Origin: Caulobacter sp.
GTDB taxonomy: Bacteria; Pseudomonadota; Alphaproteobacteria; Caulobacterales; Caulobacteraceae
Direction: 5' to 3'
Length of the DNA: 64,000 nucleotides
Assembly (NCBI GenBank): GCA_030680355.1
Contig: JAUXVF010000031.1
Span: 496,001-560,000 of the forward strand
How positions within the stretch are numbered: position 1 is the first letter of the stretch; the number at the start of each line of letters is the position of its first letter. Below are positions 1 through 8,255 of this stretch, piece after piece. The position numbers and the translations under genes were made by a program. A model generated the notes under the pieces. That model saw only the letters and a program-made list of their open reading frames with translations, had not been told where the DNA came from and searched no databases.

Positions 1-18
1 GATGGGAGACGCTCGTTC

Positions 19-882
19 ATGCTGACCGAGATTGATCGAATTCTTCTGGCGACTCCTGACGTTGTCGGCTCCGCCATGCCTTGGCGCGACCTGCTGGGCG
101 CTGAATTCGTCAGTCGTGACCGTCTGGCCAGTCTGGCCGCCCAGCGCATGACCCTTCGAGTCGGAACCACTGACATCGAGTTCCTCGAACCGGACGGGGA
201 GGGCGTGATCGCCGACGAACTGCGCCGTCGCGGCCGGGCGCATCTGTTCGCGGCGGGTGCGGGGTCGCCGGATGCGGCCGGCGTCGCCCGTCATGCCGCC
301 GGCCAGGGCGCGATCTGCCAGGAGGCCGATGGCCGGTCCTATGTCACCCTTGAGATCGAAAACGCCCCGATCCGGTTCGTGGTCTCGCCTCAGGAAGAGC
401 GCGAAGCGGCGGGCGCGCTCGACTTCCTCTATGAGGCCACGGTGTTGGCCGCTGACCAGGCCGCCGCTGTCGACCACATCGCCCGGGCCTTCGCGCTCGA
501 TCCGGCGGCGTTCACGACCATCACCTCCGAGGCCTTCGGCTACACCGGCGTCCTGACCCTGTTCGACCCCGAGCGCCTGCACCGGTTCGAGGTCATCACC
601 CCCATCGATATGGACAAGACGATGGGCCGCTACTACCGGCGGGAGGGGGCCTCTTTCTACATGGCCTTCGCCGAGAGCGGTGACATGGCCTTGATTGAGC
701 GCCTGGCGGGCGAGGCCGCCGTCGGCATCACCGTTGAGCGCCCGGACGGCCGTGATCCGGCCCTGACCGCCGATCAGTTGTGGCTGCATCCCAAGACCCT
801 CGGTGGCATGATGCTGGGCGTCTCGCGCCCGTCGATGGCCTGGCGCTGGTCGGGCAAACCTGAACGCGTGGAGACGATCTGA
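19..882 (+). CDS. VOC (glyoxalase-like) superfamily protein
   Basis: A 287-aa cytosolic protein with two paired VOC-like halves (about residues 1-115 and 130-255), the fold of glyoxalase, extradiol dioxygenases and bleomycin-resistance proteins. No signal peptide is visible. The stop overlaps the ATG of the downstream enoyl-CoA hydratase by one base (TGATG), so the two are translationally coupled and probably act on one pathway, for example degradation of an acyl or aromatic substrate. The metal ligands typical of an enzyme cannot be assigned by eye, so the substrate is unknown. The ATG at 19 is the only good start in the window; nothing shows whether further operon genes lie upstream of base 1. 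Confidence 0.75.
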   Translation: MLTEIDRILLATPDVVGSAMPWRDLLGAEFVSRDRLASLAAQRMTLRVGTTDIEFLEPDGEGVIADELRRRGRAHLFAAGAGSPDAAGVARHAAGQGAICQEADGRSYVTLEIENAPIRFVVSPQEEREAAGALDFLYEATVLAADQAAAVDHIARAFALDPAAFTTITSEAFGYTGVLTLFDPERLHRFEVITPIDMDKTMGRYYRREGASFYMAFAESGDMALIERLAGEAAVGITVERPDGRDPALTADQLWLHPKTLGGMMLGVSRPSMAWRWSGKPERVETI

Positions 883-1649
883 TGGTTCTGAGCATCACTG
901 ACCAGGGCCGCAGCCGTGTCCTGACCTTCAACCGGCCTGACCAGCTCAATGCGATGAACGACGCGCTCTACGACGCCATCACCGAGGCCCTGACCGCGGC
1001 GGCGACCGACGCCGGCGTGTCGGCGGTGGTGCTGACCGGCGCCGGCCGCGCCTTCTGCGCCGGCCAGGACCTGGCCGAGATGGCCAATCGTCCGACCTAT
1101 CCGGCCGGGGAGCGACACGGCTTCGGTCCCTTCATTGAGACTCTGGAGGCCTTTCCCAAGCCCCTGTGCGCGGCGGTCAACGGCCTGGGTGTCGGCATTG
1201 GCCTGACCCTGCTGCCCTACTGCGACAAGGTGATCATGGCCCCGACCGCCCGGTTGCGCGCGCCCTTCGTGTCGCTGGGGGTCACGGCCGAGGCGGGCAG
1301 CACCCTGCTGTTGCCGGCCCTGATCGGCTGGCCAGCGGCCGCCGACATCCTGCTGACCGGCCGCTGGGTCAGCGCCGCCAACGCCGTCGAGATCGGCCTG
1401 GCTCAGGAGATCGCCCCCGAAGGCGGGTTGCTGGACCGGGCTCAGGCCTGGGCCGATCAGTTCAGGGACCTGCCGGTCGCCTCCCTGATCGCAACGCGGT
1501 CGCTGATGATCGCCGCCCGGGTCGACGCCGGCGCCGCCGCCCGTCACCGGGAGGATCATCTGTTCCGAAAACTGGCCGGCGGCCCGGCGAATCTGGAAGC
1601 CCTGGCGGCTTTCCGCGAAAAGCGCCCGGCCGATTTCGGCGCCATGTAG
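882..1649 (+). CDS. Enoyl-CoA hydratase/isomerase family protein
   Basis: This 255-aa protein has the usual crotonase length and architecture. It opens with the substrate-entry segment (VLTFNRPDQLNAM), has the oxyanion-hole stretch AFCAGQDLAEM near residue 62 and the second segment around residues 98-115 (AAVNGLGVGIG). Crotonases stabilise an enolate of an acyl-CoA thioester, and hydration or isomerisation in fatty-acid or phenylacetate-type degradation is the likely role. The acidic residues that separate hydratases from isomerases cannot be assigned confidently, so the exact reaction is open. It is coupled to the VOC gene by a one-base overlap. The next gene is convergent only 4 bases away, leaving almost no intergenic space. 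Confidence 0.85.
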   Translation: MVLSITDQGRSRVLTFNRPDQLNAMNDALYDAITEALTAAATDAGVSAVVLTGAGRAFCAGQDLAEMANRPTYPAGERHGFGPFIETLEAFPKPLCAAVNGLGVGIGLTLLPYCDKVIMAPTARLRAPFVSLGVTAEAGSTLLLPALIGWPAAADILLTGRWVSAANAVEIGLAQEIAPEGGLLDRAQAWADQFRDLPVASLIATRSLMIAARVDAGAAARHREDHLFRKLAGGPANLEALAAFREKRPADFGAM

Positions 1650-1653
1650 GCGT

Positions 1654-3609
1654 CTAGCGCGCCATTCCCCCCGCCAGATCAGCCTCCGCCCCGGCGACCG
1701 TCCGCGCGCCAGCCCCGGTCGATGTTTGTGGAGCGGTGGCCGGCCGTCGGCCCTCGGCGGCGCTGGCATGGGCGTCGAACATCGCGGCCACGGCCTCGCC
1801 GTGGGAATAGTAGACTAGGAATCCGGCCTCCGGCAGTCTGGCGAAGGTGCAGCCCGGCAGGCCGGCGAAGGCCTCTTCAAGACCGGGCATAACGGTCCGT
1901 CCGCACTCGACCAGCAACCAAGGAATACCCGGTTTCAATGTTGGCGGGCGCCAGCCCCTCGCATAGACGCCCTGTTCGGTGGCGAAGCCGTGGCTGGTGC
2001 GGGCCGCCATGGCCTGGACGTCGCGCACGATGCTCATCTGGACACCGGGGCGGGCCACCGCCAGCCGGTCGCCGGGTGTGTCCTTGGTCAGGTTCCGCAG
2101 CAGGCGGGCGAGGATGTCGGTGCGCGTCTGTCGCCGCAACATCTCGCCGAAGCTGGCCACCAGCTCCGGCCGCGCGACGAAGGCGCGGGAGATCGAGCCC
2201 ATGATGGTGTCCGGAACCCGCACGACCAGCCCGGGCCACCGTGGATGCACCAGCATGGCGGCCTTCAGCCGGGCGGGATGGCGCTCGGCGAAGGCGACCG
2301 TTGCCGCCACGCCGTCGTCCCGGGTCAGCGCGAAGGCCGTGCTCTGGCGCAGGGCGTCGAGAATGGCGGCCATATCGTCGGCCGCGGTGGCCACATAGTC
2401 GTCTACGGCTCGGTCGGTGAGGCCAAAGCCCGGCCGTTGCGGCACGATCGGTCGATACCCCCGGCGCTGCAGGGCGGCGGCGAACGCGGGGGGCAGGGTG
2501 CGACCGGTGATCGTGCCGTGGGTGACAAGGACCGGCCTGCCGCTGCGCGGGCCATAGTCCCAGAAGGCCACGCGACGGCCGTCGGGCCGGGAGGCGATCC
2601 GCAGGCTCCCGGCAAGGTTGGCGGTCTCGGCGACGGTCTCGGAGGTCCGCGCCATTGACGCCAGGACGCCGGCCTCGGCGGCCAGTCGGATGATGTCCTT
2701 GATCTTGCCGACGCCGGCCTTGGCGTAGATCGCCTTCAGTTGGCCCCGGACCGTGCTTTCAGCGGTGCCGGAGGCTCCGGCGGCCTCACGGGAGCTCATC
2801 CCCCTGGCGAACAAGGCGGCCGTCCGCGCCTCGGCGGGCGTGGCGCCGAACATCGTGACGAAGACGGCCTCCAGGTCGGTCGGCTCCGGCTGCTCGCCGC
2901 ACATCAAATCCAGCATCCGCCGGACCAGATCGGAGGACCGGCGCGCGCCAACCTTGCGCTGGGCGTTGCGGAGGGCGTCGCGCGCGGTCTCCCGGCCGAC
3001 CCCGACCCGGTCCGCTGCCGCTTCCACGCCGGGCGCGTCCAGCAGGGCCTCGGCAAGCCGCGATTCGAGCGGCGTGAAGCCAAAGGCTTCGGCGGCGCGC
3101 GTCGCCAGATCGCTGACCCGGGATGGCGCGAAGCCCAGCAGGGCCAGACGTTTCGGCGTCTCGGCCAGCAGGGCCAGGGCCTCGGCCGGCAAGGGCCAGC
3201 GGCGGGCCAGGTCGGCGGTGGCCGCGCAGCCGGCGATCACGGCGCCGTCGACGGCTTCCAGCAGGCCCGAGGCATGTCCGGCCCGGGCCGCCAGCCGCAG
3301 GAGGCGACGCGAAGCGACGCCCTCCACGTCGGCCCCGAACCACGATCGGAAGGTGTCATTGGTCCATAGCACCTGGCCGCCGGGGCCGATCACCGCCACG
3401 CCGAGGGCCTGGCCCGGGATCAGGGTGAACAGGGCCTGGGACAGGTCGAGCTGGGCGGCTTCCTCAAGCACCAGGGCGAGGGCTTCGGGTTCCCGCTCGA
3501 TCGAGGCCTCGATGAGATGGAAGTGATCCACGACGGCTTCCGCCGGCCGGCCCTGGACCAGCCCGCTGCGCAAGACTTCCGACAACGGATTCCCGGCTTC
3601 ACTCGGCAC
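1654..3609 (-). CDS. LuxR-type regulator with tandem HTH domains fused to an alpha/beta-hydrolase fold
   Basis: A 651-aa multidomain protein from a GTG start. A PAS-like stretch lies at about 60-120 (GVAVIGPGGQVLWTNDTF). Two GerE-like helix-turn-helix segments follow, at about 174-235 and 250-318; the second ends in ESTVRGQLKAIYAKAG, typical of LuxR HTH. Residues about 335-605 form an alpha/beta-hydrolase domain with an HG oxyanion-type motif (VTHGTITG) and a late His (YYSHGEA). At the nucleophile elbow, where GxSxG is expected, the sequence reads TRDDG, so Asp431 sits where Ser normally is; this resembles epoxide hydrolases and haloalkane dehalogenases, or marks a non-catalytic ligand sensor. 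The likely role is a one-component transcription factor. Its convergent neighbour suggests no target. Confidence 0.75.
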   Translation of the reverse strand: MPSEAGNPLSEVLRSGLVQGRPAEAVVDHFHLIEASIEREPEALALVLEEAAQLDLSQALFTLIPGQALGVAVIGPGGQVLWTNDTFRSWFGADVEGVASRRLLRLAARAGHASGLLEAVDGAVIAGCAATADLARRWPLPAEALALLAETPKRLALLGFAPSRVSDLATRAAEAFGFTPLESRLAEALLDAPGVEAAADRVGVGRETARDALRNAQRKVGARRSSDLVRRMLDLMCGEQPEPTDLEAVFVTMFGATPAEARTAALFARGMSSREAAGASGTAESTVRGQLKAIYAKAGVGKIKDIIRLAAEAGVLASMARTSETVAETANLAGSLRIASRPDGRRVAFWDYGPRSGRPVLVTHGTITGRTLPPAFAAALQRRGYRPIVPQRPGFGLTDRAVDDYVATAADDMAAILDALRQSTAFALTRDDGVAATVAFAERHPARLKAAMLVHPRWPGLVVRVPDTIMGSISRAFVARPELVASFGEMLRRQTRTDILARLLRNLTKDTPGDRLAVARPGVQMSIVRDVQAMAARTSHGFATEQGVYARGWRPPTLKPGIPWLLVECGRTVMPGLEEAFAGLPGCTFARLPEAGFLVYYSHGEAVAAMFDAHASAAEGRRPATAPQTSTGAGARTVAGAEADLAGGMAR

Positions 3610-3791
3610 GAACTCGACGCCTCCAACCCGGCGATCTGCCGGACGTCACAACCGTGCTAGCCCGAGTCGCCCGCTTGCGGGGATGGGTTGCACCTGACCA
3701 GGCGGTCGCTATAGCCCGGCCCAGGCGGCTGGAACGGTCGCCGCAGGCCTGGACTGACAGGTCAGGGCCGATGGTGTAGAGCCGGTGTCGC

Positions 3792-4256
3792 ATGGAAACG
3801 GACCACGCCGGACTGCTGCTCAACCTCGCGGTCGCCACCGGCATGGTGGCGGTGACGGTGTTCGTCCATTTCTGGGGCCTTATCCTGCTGCTCCGGTTGC
3901 TGGGCCGGACTGGCCGCCGGCTGCAGGCGCATGACAGCCCGATGGGTCAGGCCGCGCTTCTGGTCATCGTCGTGTTCGGCATATTCGCGGTCCACACGGT
4001 GGAGATCTGGCTCTACGCCATTGTCTACATGGGCCTTGGCGAACTGAAGACGCTGGAGTCGGCGCTCTATTTCTCGACGGTCACCTTCGTCTCCCTGGGG
4101 TTCGGCGACGTGGTGCTGGCCCCGCGCTGGCGCCTGCTCAGCGCCATCGAGGCGGCCAACGGGGTGATCCTGTTCGCCTGGTCGACGGCCTTCCTGTTCT
4201 CGGTCACCGCGCGGCTGCGGGCACTGGAACACGACTGGCTCAAGCCGAAGGACTGA
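3792..4256 (+). CDS. Two-TM potassium channel-like (Ion_trans_2) membrane protein
   Basis: A 154-aa inner-membrane protein with hydrophobic segments near residues 8-35, 52-80 and 115-140. A re-entrant pore loop precedes the last (FSTVTFVSLGFGDVV). SLGFGD corresponds to the potassium selectivity filter TxGYGD, with Phe for Tyr, a variant seen in prokaryotic channels. No cytosolic RCK domain is present, so gating cannot be inferred. It stands alone, 78 bases before the CDF exporter gene on the same strand; a shared transcript is possible. Assignment as an ion channel is good; ion selectivity is inference. Confidence 0.75.
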   Translation: METDHAGLLLNLAVATGMVAVTVFVHFWGLILLLRLLGRTGRRLQAHDSPMGQAALLVIVVFGIFAVHTVEIWLYAIVYMGLGELKTLESALYFSTVTFVSLGFGDVVLAPRWRLLSAIEAANGVILFAWSTAFLFSVTARLRALEHDWLKPKD

Positions 4257-4334
4257 CGGCCGGGCTTTGGCGGGGACGAACCTCTTGCCGACCCCACTGG
4301 CGCGCGCCGACCAGAAGGTTAGATTGGCCGCCAC

Positions 4335-5291
4335 ATGGCCTCCCATACTTCCCGAAAAGTGATCTACGCCGCCCTGGCGGGAAACTCCGCCATCGCGGCG
4401 ATCAAGTTCGCCGCCGCGATCTTCACCGGCAGCGCCGCGATGCTCAGCGAGGCGATTCACTCGCTGGTCGACACTGGTAATCAACTGCTGCTGCTTCTGG
4501 GGCTGCGCCAGGCAGCCAAGCCGCCGACCGAGCAGCACCCGTTCGGCTATGGCCTGCAGCTGTATTTCTACACCTTTGTTGTCGCCGTGCTGATCTTCGG
4601 GGTCGGCGCGGTCATTTCGATCGTCCACGGCATCGAAAAGATCAAGCATCCGGAGGTGATCGAGAACGCCTGGGTCAACTACATCGTGCTGGGCGTGGGT
4701 CTGGTGTTCGAGGGCGGGGTCTGGCTGGTGGCGCTGAAGGCGTTCAACCAGGAACGCGGCGGGCGCAACTGGATCGCGGCGGTCCATTCCAGCAAGGACC
4801 CGACGATCTTCACCGTGCTGTTCGAGGACACGGCGGCGATGCTCGGCCTGGCCGTGGCTCTGCTGGGCGTGTTCCTCAGCCAGCAGCTGGGTCTGCCGGT
4901 GCTCGACGGCGTGGCCTCGATCCTGATCGGCGTGATCCTGGCGCTGACCGCCTTCTTTCTGGCCTACGAAAGCCAGAGCCTGCTCACCGGCGAGGCGGCC
5001 AGCCGCGACACGCGCGAAGGCATCAACCGCATCGCCCGGGCCGAGCCGGGCGTCGTCGGCCTTAACCAGGCGCTGACCATGCATTTCGGACCCAATGAGG
5101 TGTTCGTGGCCCTTAGCCTGGACTTCGAGGACGACCTGTCGGCGGCTGATGTCGAAAGGATCGTCACCCGCATGGAGCAGGCCATAAAACGGGCCCATCC
5201 CGATGTCCGCCAGATGTTCATCGAGGCCCAGAGCCTCGCCGCCCACCGACGGGCCGGACAGAGTGCGGATCCAGGGGAGCCCACGCCGTGA
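4335..5291 (+). CDS. Cation diffusion facilitator (CDF) family metal transporter
   Basis: A 318-aa inner-membrane protein. The N-terminal half has about six hydrophobic segments; the second carries the CDF metal-site signature SEAIHSLVDTGNQ (HxxxD), and HPFGYG follows. The C-terminal half (about 210-300) is the cytosolic regulatory domain of CDF proteins. In the fifth segment the usual second HxxxD site is replaced by EDTAAMLG, typical of the SLC30A9-like branch rather than classical FieF/ZitB. CDF proteins exchange Zn, Mn or similar divalent cations for protons; the metal here is not determined. The end overlaps the start of a small downstream gene by four bases (GTGA). Confidence 0.85.
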   Translation: MASHTSRKVIYAALAGNSAIAAIKFAAAIFTGSAAMLSEAIHSLVDTGNQLLLLLGLRQAAKPPTEQHPFGYGLQLYFYTFVVAVLIFGVGAVISIVHGIEKIKHPEVIENAWVNYIVLGVGLVFEGGVWLVALKAFNQERGGRNWIAAVHSSKDPTIFTVLFEDTAAMLGLAVALLGVFLSQQLGLPVLDGVASILIGVILALTAFFLAYESQSLLTGEAASRDTREGINRIARAEPGVVGLNQALTMHFGPNEVFVALSLDFEDDLSAADVERIVTRMEQAIKRAHPDVRQMFIEAQSLAAHRRAGQSADPGEPTP

Positions 5292-5464
5292 CCGACACGC
5301 CCGATCAGCCGTCGCCGGACGAGACGCCGATTCAGCGGGCGCTGCGGCTCAAACAGGCCGTCATCAATGCCCGGCCCAAACCGCCGCGCGGTGGACGGTT
5401 TCAGCGCCAGCAGGCCGCCGCCCACCAGTCAGCCTCGAAGTCCAAACCCTGGATGTCGCGGTAG
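5288..5464 (+). CDS. Small basic conserved-type protein, 58 aa
   Basis: This ORF is below the ORF-track cut-off. It starts with GTG overlapping the CDF stop (GTGA), a classic coupling junction, and runs 58 codons to TAG. The product is basic and proline-rich (IQRALRLKQAVINARPKPP near the start, SKPWMSR at the end), with no membrane segment or signal peptide. It resembles small uncharacterised proteins I associate with Caulobacter relatives, but no function can be given. Support comes from the overlap and from filling the 186-base gap up to the convergent SMP-30 gene. Confidence 0.6.
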   Translation: MTDTPDQPSPDETPIQRALRLKQAVINARPKPPRGGRFQRQQAAAHQSASKSKPWMSR

Positions 5465-5477
5465 GGCTCTGCCGGGG

Positions 5478-6389
5478 TCAGGCGTTGAAGTTCAGCTTCA
5501 GCCCGGGACGGGGCCATTTTGCCTTGTACAACTTGCCGGTGCCCGAGGCGGTGATCCAGGCCGTGGTCATGTCCGGACCGCCGAAACAGATGTTGGTGCA
5601 GAGCAGATCCGGGAACGGATAGTGCTGCGTCGTGCCGTCCGGGTCGAAAGCGGTGATGCCGCCGTTGATGATGGTCGCCACGCAGACCTTGCCGCCGGCC
5701 TCGACGGCCAGGCTGTCGAGCAGCTGGAAGCCGGGCAGGTTGCAGATCACCCGACCGGGCTGGAAGGGCGGCGGGTCGGCCAGCACGCCCGGCGACGCCA
5801 CATCGAAGGCCCACAGCCGGCCGAGACTGGTGTCGGCCATGTAGACCGTCTTCTCGTCGGGGGAGAGACCGACGCCGTTGGGGGTGGTCATGTGTTCGCG
5901 GGCGCGGACGATGTGTGAGCCGTCGGTTTTGGCATAGTAGAGCCCGCCCCATTTGCGGCCCTCGGGCGTCGTGCAGCCGTGGTCGGTGAACCAGAAGCCG
6001 CCCTGTTTGTCGAACACCAGATCGTTGGGGCCGACCAGCCGCTGGCCGTCGCAGCTGTCATAGATGGTCTCGACCTTGCCGGTGGCGATGTCGATACGCT
6101 GGATCGAGCCGCCGACATGGCTGGCCGGGGTCGGGCCGGGGATCAGCAGGCCGCCCATGTCCTGGAACTCGAAACTGCCGCCGTTGTTGGTCACCCACAT
6201 CGCGCCGTCGGGGCCGATGGCCGCGCCGTTGGGGCCGCCGCCGGTCTCGGCGACGATTGTCTTGACGCCATCAGGCGAGAGGCGGGTCAGCCGCTGTCCG
6301 CCGATCTCGGTGAAAATGACCGAGCCGTCGGCCATGGCCACCGGGCCTTCGGGAAACTTCAGGTCCTCGGCGACCAGTTCGATATCCAT
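5478..6389 (-). CDS. SMP-30/gluconolactonase/LRE family lactonase
   Basis: A 303-aa six-bladed beta-propeller hydrolase of usual length. The first blade has FPEGPVAMADGSVIFTE with the metal-binding Glu; later blades show GPNDLVFDKQGGFWFTD and TPNGVGLSPDEKTVYMAD, where the conserved Asn/Asp ligands sit. The family hydrolyses sugar lactones such as gluconolactone using a divalent cation in the cytosol. No sugar catabolic genes lie next to it, so the substrate is unknown. The gene is convergent with the small basic ORF and separated from the duplicated secreted proteins upstream by about 120 bases. Confidence 0.85.
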   Translation of the reverse strand: MDIELVAEDLKFPEGPVAMADGSVIFTEIGGQRLTRLSPDGVKTIVAETGGGPNGAAIGPDGAMWVTNNGGSFEFQDMGGLLIPGPTPASHVGGSIQRIDIATGKVETIYDSCDGQRLVGPNDLVFDKQGGFWFTDHGCTTPEGRKWGGLYYAKTDGSHIVRAREHMTTPNGVGLSPDEKTVYMADTSLGRLWAFDVASPGVLADPPPFQPGRVICNLPGFQLLDSLAVEAGGKVCVATIINGGITAFDPDGTTQHYPFPDLLCTNICFGGPDMTTAWITASGTGKLYKAKWPRPGLKLNFNA

Positions 6390-6512
6390 GCGGCCTTCTC
6401 CCTTTTTCGTTGGGGGAATTGAACCGCCTGCCGCGAGGGCAGCGCAAGACTCAAACGTGTGCGCGGTACCGGAAAACGTCAGGGCGGGGTCGCGCGGCCC
6501 CCGCTGCGGCGG

Positions 6513-7022
6513 TTATTTGAGCCAGCCGTAGGCAATGACGTAGGTGGCGCCCTCGGCGGGGTCGCGACCCGGAATGAACGTGCCGCTGAGGGCGTGAAAC
6601 GCGTTGCCGTCGACGCGGTATGTCGTCTGTGTGACACCCCCTTTGGCGCGAGGCTCCTCCGGCTTGACGGTGTAGCCGCGGGACCGGGCCAGCATCAGCA
6701 TATCGTTCTTGATACTGCTACCATTTCTCAACGGCCCCCAGACGCCCACCGAACACACGTTCATCACCCGTCCGTTCTCCTTTGGCTCCCTGAAAACCCA
6801 GAGCTGGATCTCGACTCCCGGCAGGTTCCGGACATACCGGTCGGCGGCCTTTGCCGATGGCCGAAAGCCCAGACCCGGCGCGGTGTCGGCGATGGACGAT
6901 CCACCTTCGGAGGCGATGCAGGCATTGATCGCCACCAGGACAACGTCCTCGGCCGAGGAGGCGGCCTGGGCCGATCCGGCGGTGAGGGTCAGGGCGAGGG
7001 CAGCGATCAAAGGGCGGGACAT
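6513..7022 (-). CDS. Secreted hypothetical protein, tandem paralogue A
   Basis: About 169 aa. I place the start at the internal ATG giving MSRPLIAALALTLTAGSAQA, a clean signal peptide with AQA cleavage site, rather than the ORF-track start 19 codons upstream. The mature part carries two cysteines (INACIASEGG and VMNVCSVGVWG) that could form a disulfide, and ends YGWLK. It is clearly paralogous to the next gene: both share the (I/D)ACxAS block, LGFRPS(A/T)KAA(D/N)RYVRNLPG and the MNVC(S/T)VGVWG block. I do not recognise the family; location is periplasmic or extracellular. Confidence 0.65.
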   Translation of the reverse strand: MSRPLIAALALTLTAGSAQAASSAEDVVLVAINACIASEGGSSIADTAPGLGFRPSAKAADRYVRNLPGVEIQLWVFREPKENGRVMNVCSVGVWGPLRNGSSIKNDMLMLARSRGYTVKPEEPRAKGGVTQTTYRVDGNAFHALSGTFIPGRDPAEGATYVIAYGWLK

Positions 7023-7143
7023 ACGGCGACTCCAGAGACTTGAAGTCGCCAGAATGCGCCGCCAGAAAAGCGGCGGCATGCCCCAAAGCGGGGGATCGCT
7101 TGCGCTATGGCGCCCCGTTCAGCTCCGACGTCTGCCGCGGCTA

Positions 7144-7659
7144 TCAGTCGAGCCAGCCATAGGTAATGGCGTAGTTGGCGCCCGTGGTGGCCGTGGCGTC
7201 GGGGATGAATATCCGGCTGAACACACGGAACTCCTGGCCCTTGATGTAGTACATCGATTGCTCGACGCCGCCCTTGGGGCGGCGCTCCACCGGGTCGACC
7301 GTGAAGCCGCCCACCCGGGCGCGCGACAGAAGGTCGTTCAAGACGAGGTTGTCGTCGCTCAGTCGGCCCCAGACGCCGACCGTGCACACATTCATCGTGC
7401 GGCCGTCCTTCTGTTTCTCCGAGACGACCCAGACCTGGACTTCCAAGCCAGGCAGGTTCCTGACATAGCGGTTGGCGGCCTTCGTGGACGGACGGAAACC
7501 CAGGCGGGGCGAGACGTTGGCGATGGATCGTCCGCCGTCGGAGGCGACGCAGGCGTCAATCGCCGCCAGGGTCACGTCTTCGGGGGTCGGGGCGGACTGG
7601 GCGTGGGCGGCTCCCGCGGTCAGGGCCAGGGCGAGGACAGGGATCAAAAGGCGGGACAT
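7144..7659 (-). CDS. Secreted hypothetical protein, tandem paralogue B
   Basis: About 171 aa. It starts at the ATG giving MSRLLIPVLALALTAGAAHA, a signal peptide with AHA cleavage. It shares LGFRPSTKAANRYVRNLPG, MNVCTVGVWG and the YGWL terminus with paralogue A, and the two conserved cysteines. The region upstream of the start is duplicated as well, so both copies may carry the same regulatory sequence. No enzymatic motif is visible. It lies between folA and paralogue A on the same strand, but the 70-base spacing from folA and duplicated leader suggest its own promoter. Confidence 0.65.
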   Translation of the reverse strand: MSRLLIPVLALALTAGAAHAQSAPTPEDVTLAAIDACVASDGGRSIANVSPRLGFRPSTKAANRYVRNLPGLEVQVWVVSEKQKDGRTMNVCTVGVWGRLSDDNLVLNDLLSRARVGGFTVDPVERRPKGGVEQSMYYIKGQEFRVFSRIFIPDATATTGANYAITYGWLD

Positions 7660-7732
7660 ACGGCGACTCCGGGAACTTGAGGCCCCCCGAATGCGTCGCC
7701 CCGGGGAGGGCGGCATGCCCCAAAGCGGGGGA

Positions 7733-8245
7733 TCAGTCGCGCTCGAGCACCCGAAAGATGAAGGCGTGATCGTCGCCCTCGGCGGCCGGATAGGGCTCGC
7801 GACGCACTTCCGTCCAGTCGGCCTCGTCGAAGGCGGGGAAATGGACGTCGCCTTCGGGCTCGGCCTCGACCTCGGTCAGGTAGAGCCGTTTGGCCCGTGG
7901 CATGGCCAGTTCGAACAGGGCCACCCCGCCGATCACGCAGATCTCACCGACGCCATCGTCCTCGGCCTGTTCGCGGGCGATCTCGACCGCTTCGGTGAAG
8001 CGTTCGCAGGCGATCGCCCCCTGAGGTTCGAACGAACCGTCCCGGGAGAGCACGATGTTGAGCCGGCCGGGCAGGGCGCCCCTGGGCAGGCTGTCCCAGG
8101 TCTTGCGGCCCATGATCACCGGCTTGGACAGGGTGGTCTTGCGAAACAGGGCCATGTCCGACTTCAGCCGCCAGGGCAGGTCGCCGGCCATGCCGATGAC
8201 GCCGTTGCGGGCCCGGGCGGCGACGATGGCGAGGGGAAGTCTCAT
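7733..8245 (-). CDS. folA: Dihydrofolate reductase
   Basis: A 170-aa protein of normal bacterial DHFR length. It shows the N-terminal AAxAxNGVIG element (VAARARNGVIGM), DLPW(R)LKSDMALFRKTT with the catalytic acidic residue region, VIMGRKTWDSLP for NADPH and folate binding, and GEICVIGGVALFELAM near residue 110. It reduces dihydrofolate to tetrahydrofolate with NADPH in the cytosol. It is the last gene of thyA-thioesterase-folA, regenerating the tetrahydrofolate that ThyA oxidises. The stop overlaps the leader duplicated before the secreted paralogues. Confidence 0.95.
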   Translation of the reverse strand: MRLPLAIVAARARNGVIGMAGDLPWRLKSDMALFRKTTLSKPVIMGRKTWDSLPRGALPGRLNIVLSRDGSFEPQGAIACERFTEAVEIAREQAEDDGVGEICVIGGVALFELAMPRAKRLYLTEVEAEPEGDVHFPAFDEADWTEVRREPYPAAEGDDHAFIFRVLERD

Positions 8246-8255
8246 GCAGGGGTGA

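Larger units (their letters stand above)
6513..7735. repeat. Tandem gene duplication, unit about 638 bp
   Basis: Two direct copies of a gene plus its leader. The shared leader string GGCATGCCCCAAAGCGGGGGATC occurs at about 7075 and again at about 7713, and CATACGGCGACTCC occurs at both start codons (7020 and 7657). This offset of about 638 bases matches the distance between the two ORFs. The copies have diverged substantially at the protein level, so the event is old. Confidence 0.7.

Noticed and set aside
3762-5246. 494-aa minus-strand ORF
   Set aside because: Antisense to the channel and CDF genes; composition rich in Gln, Asp, His and Arg is typical of a reverse-frame artefact.
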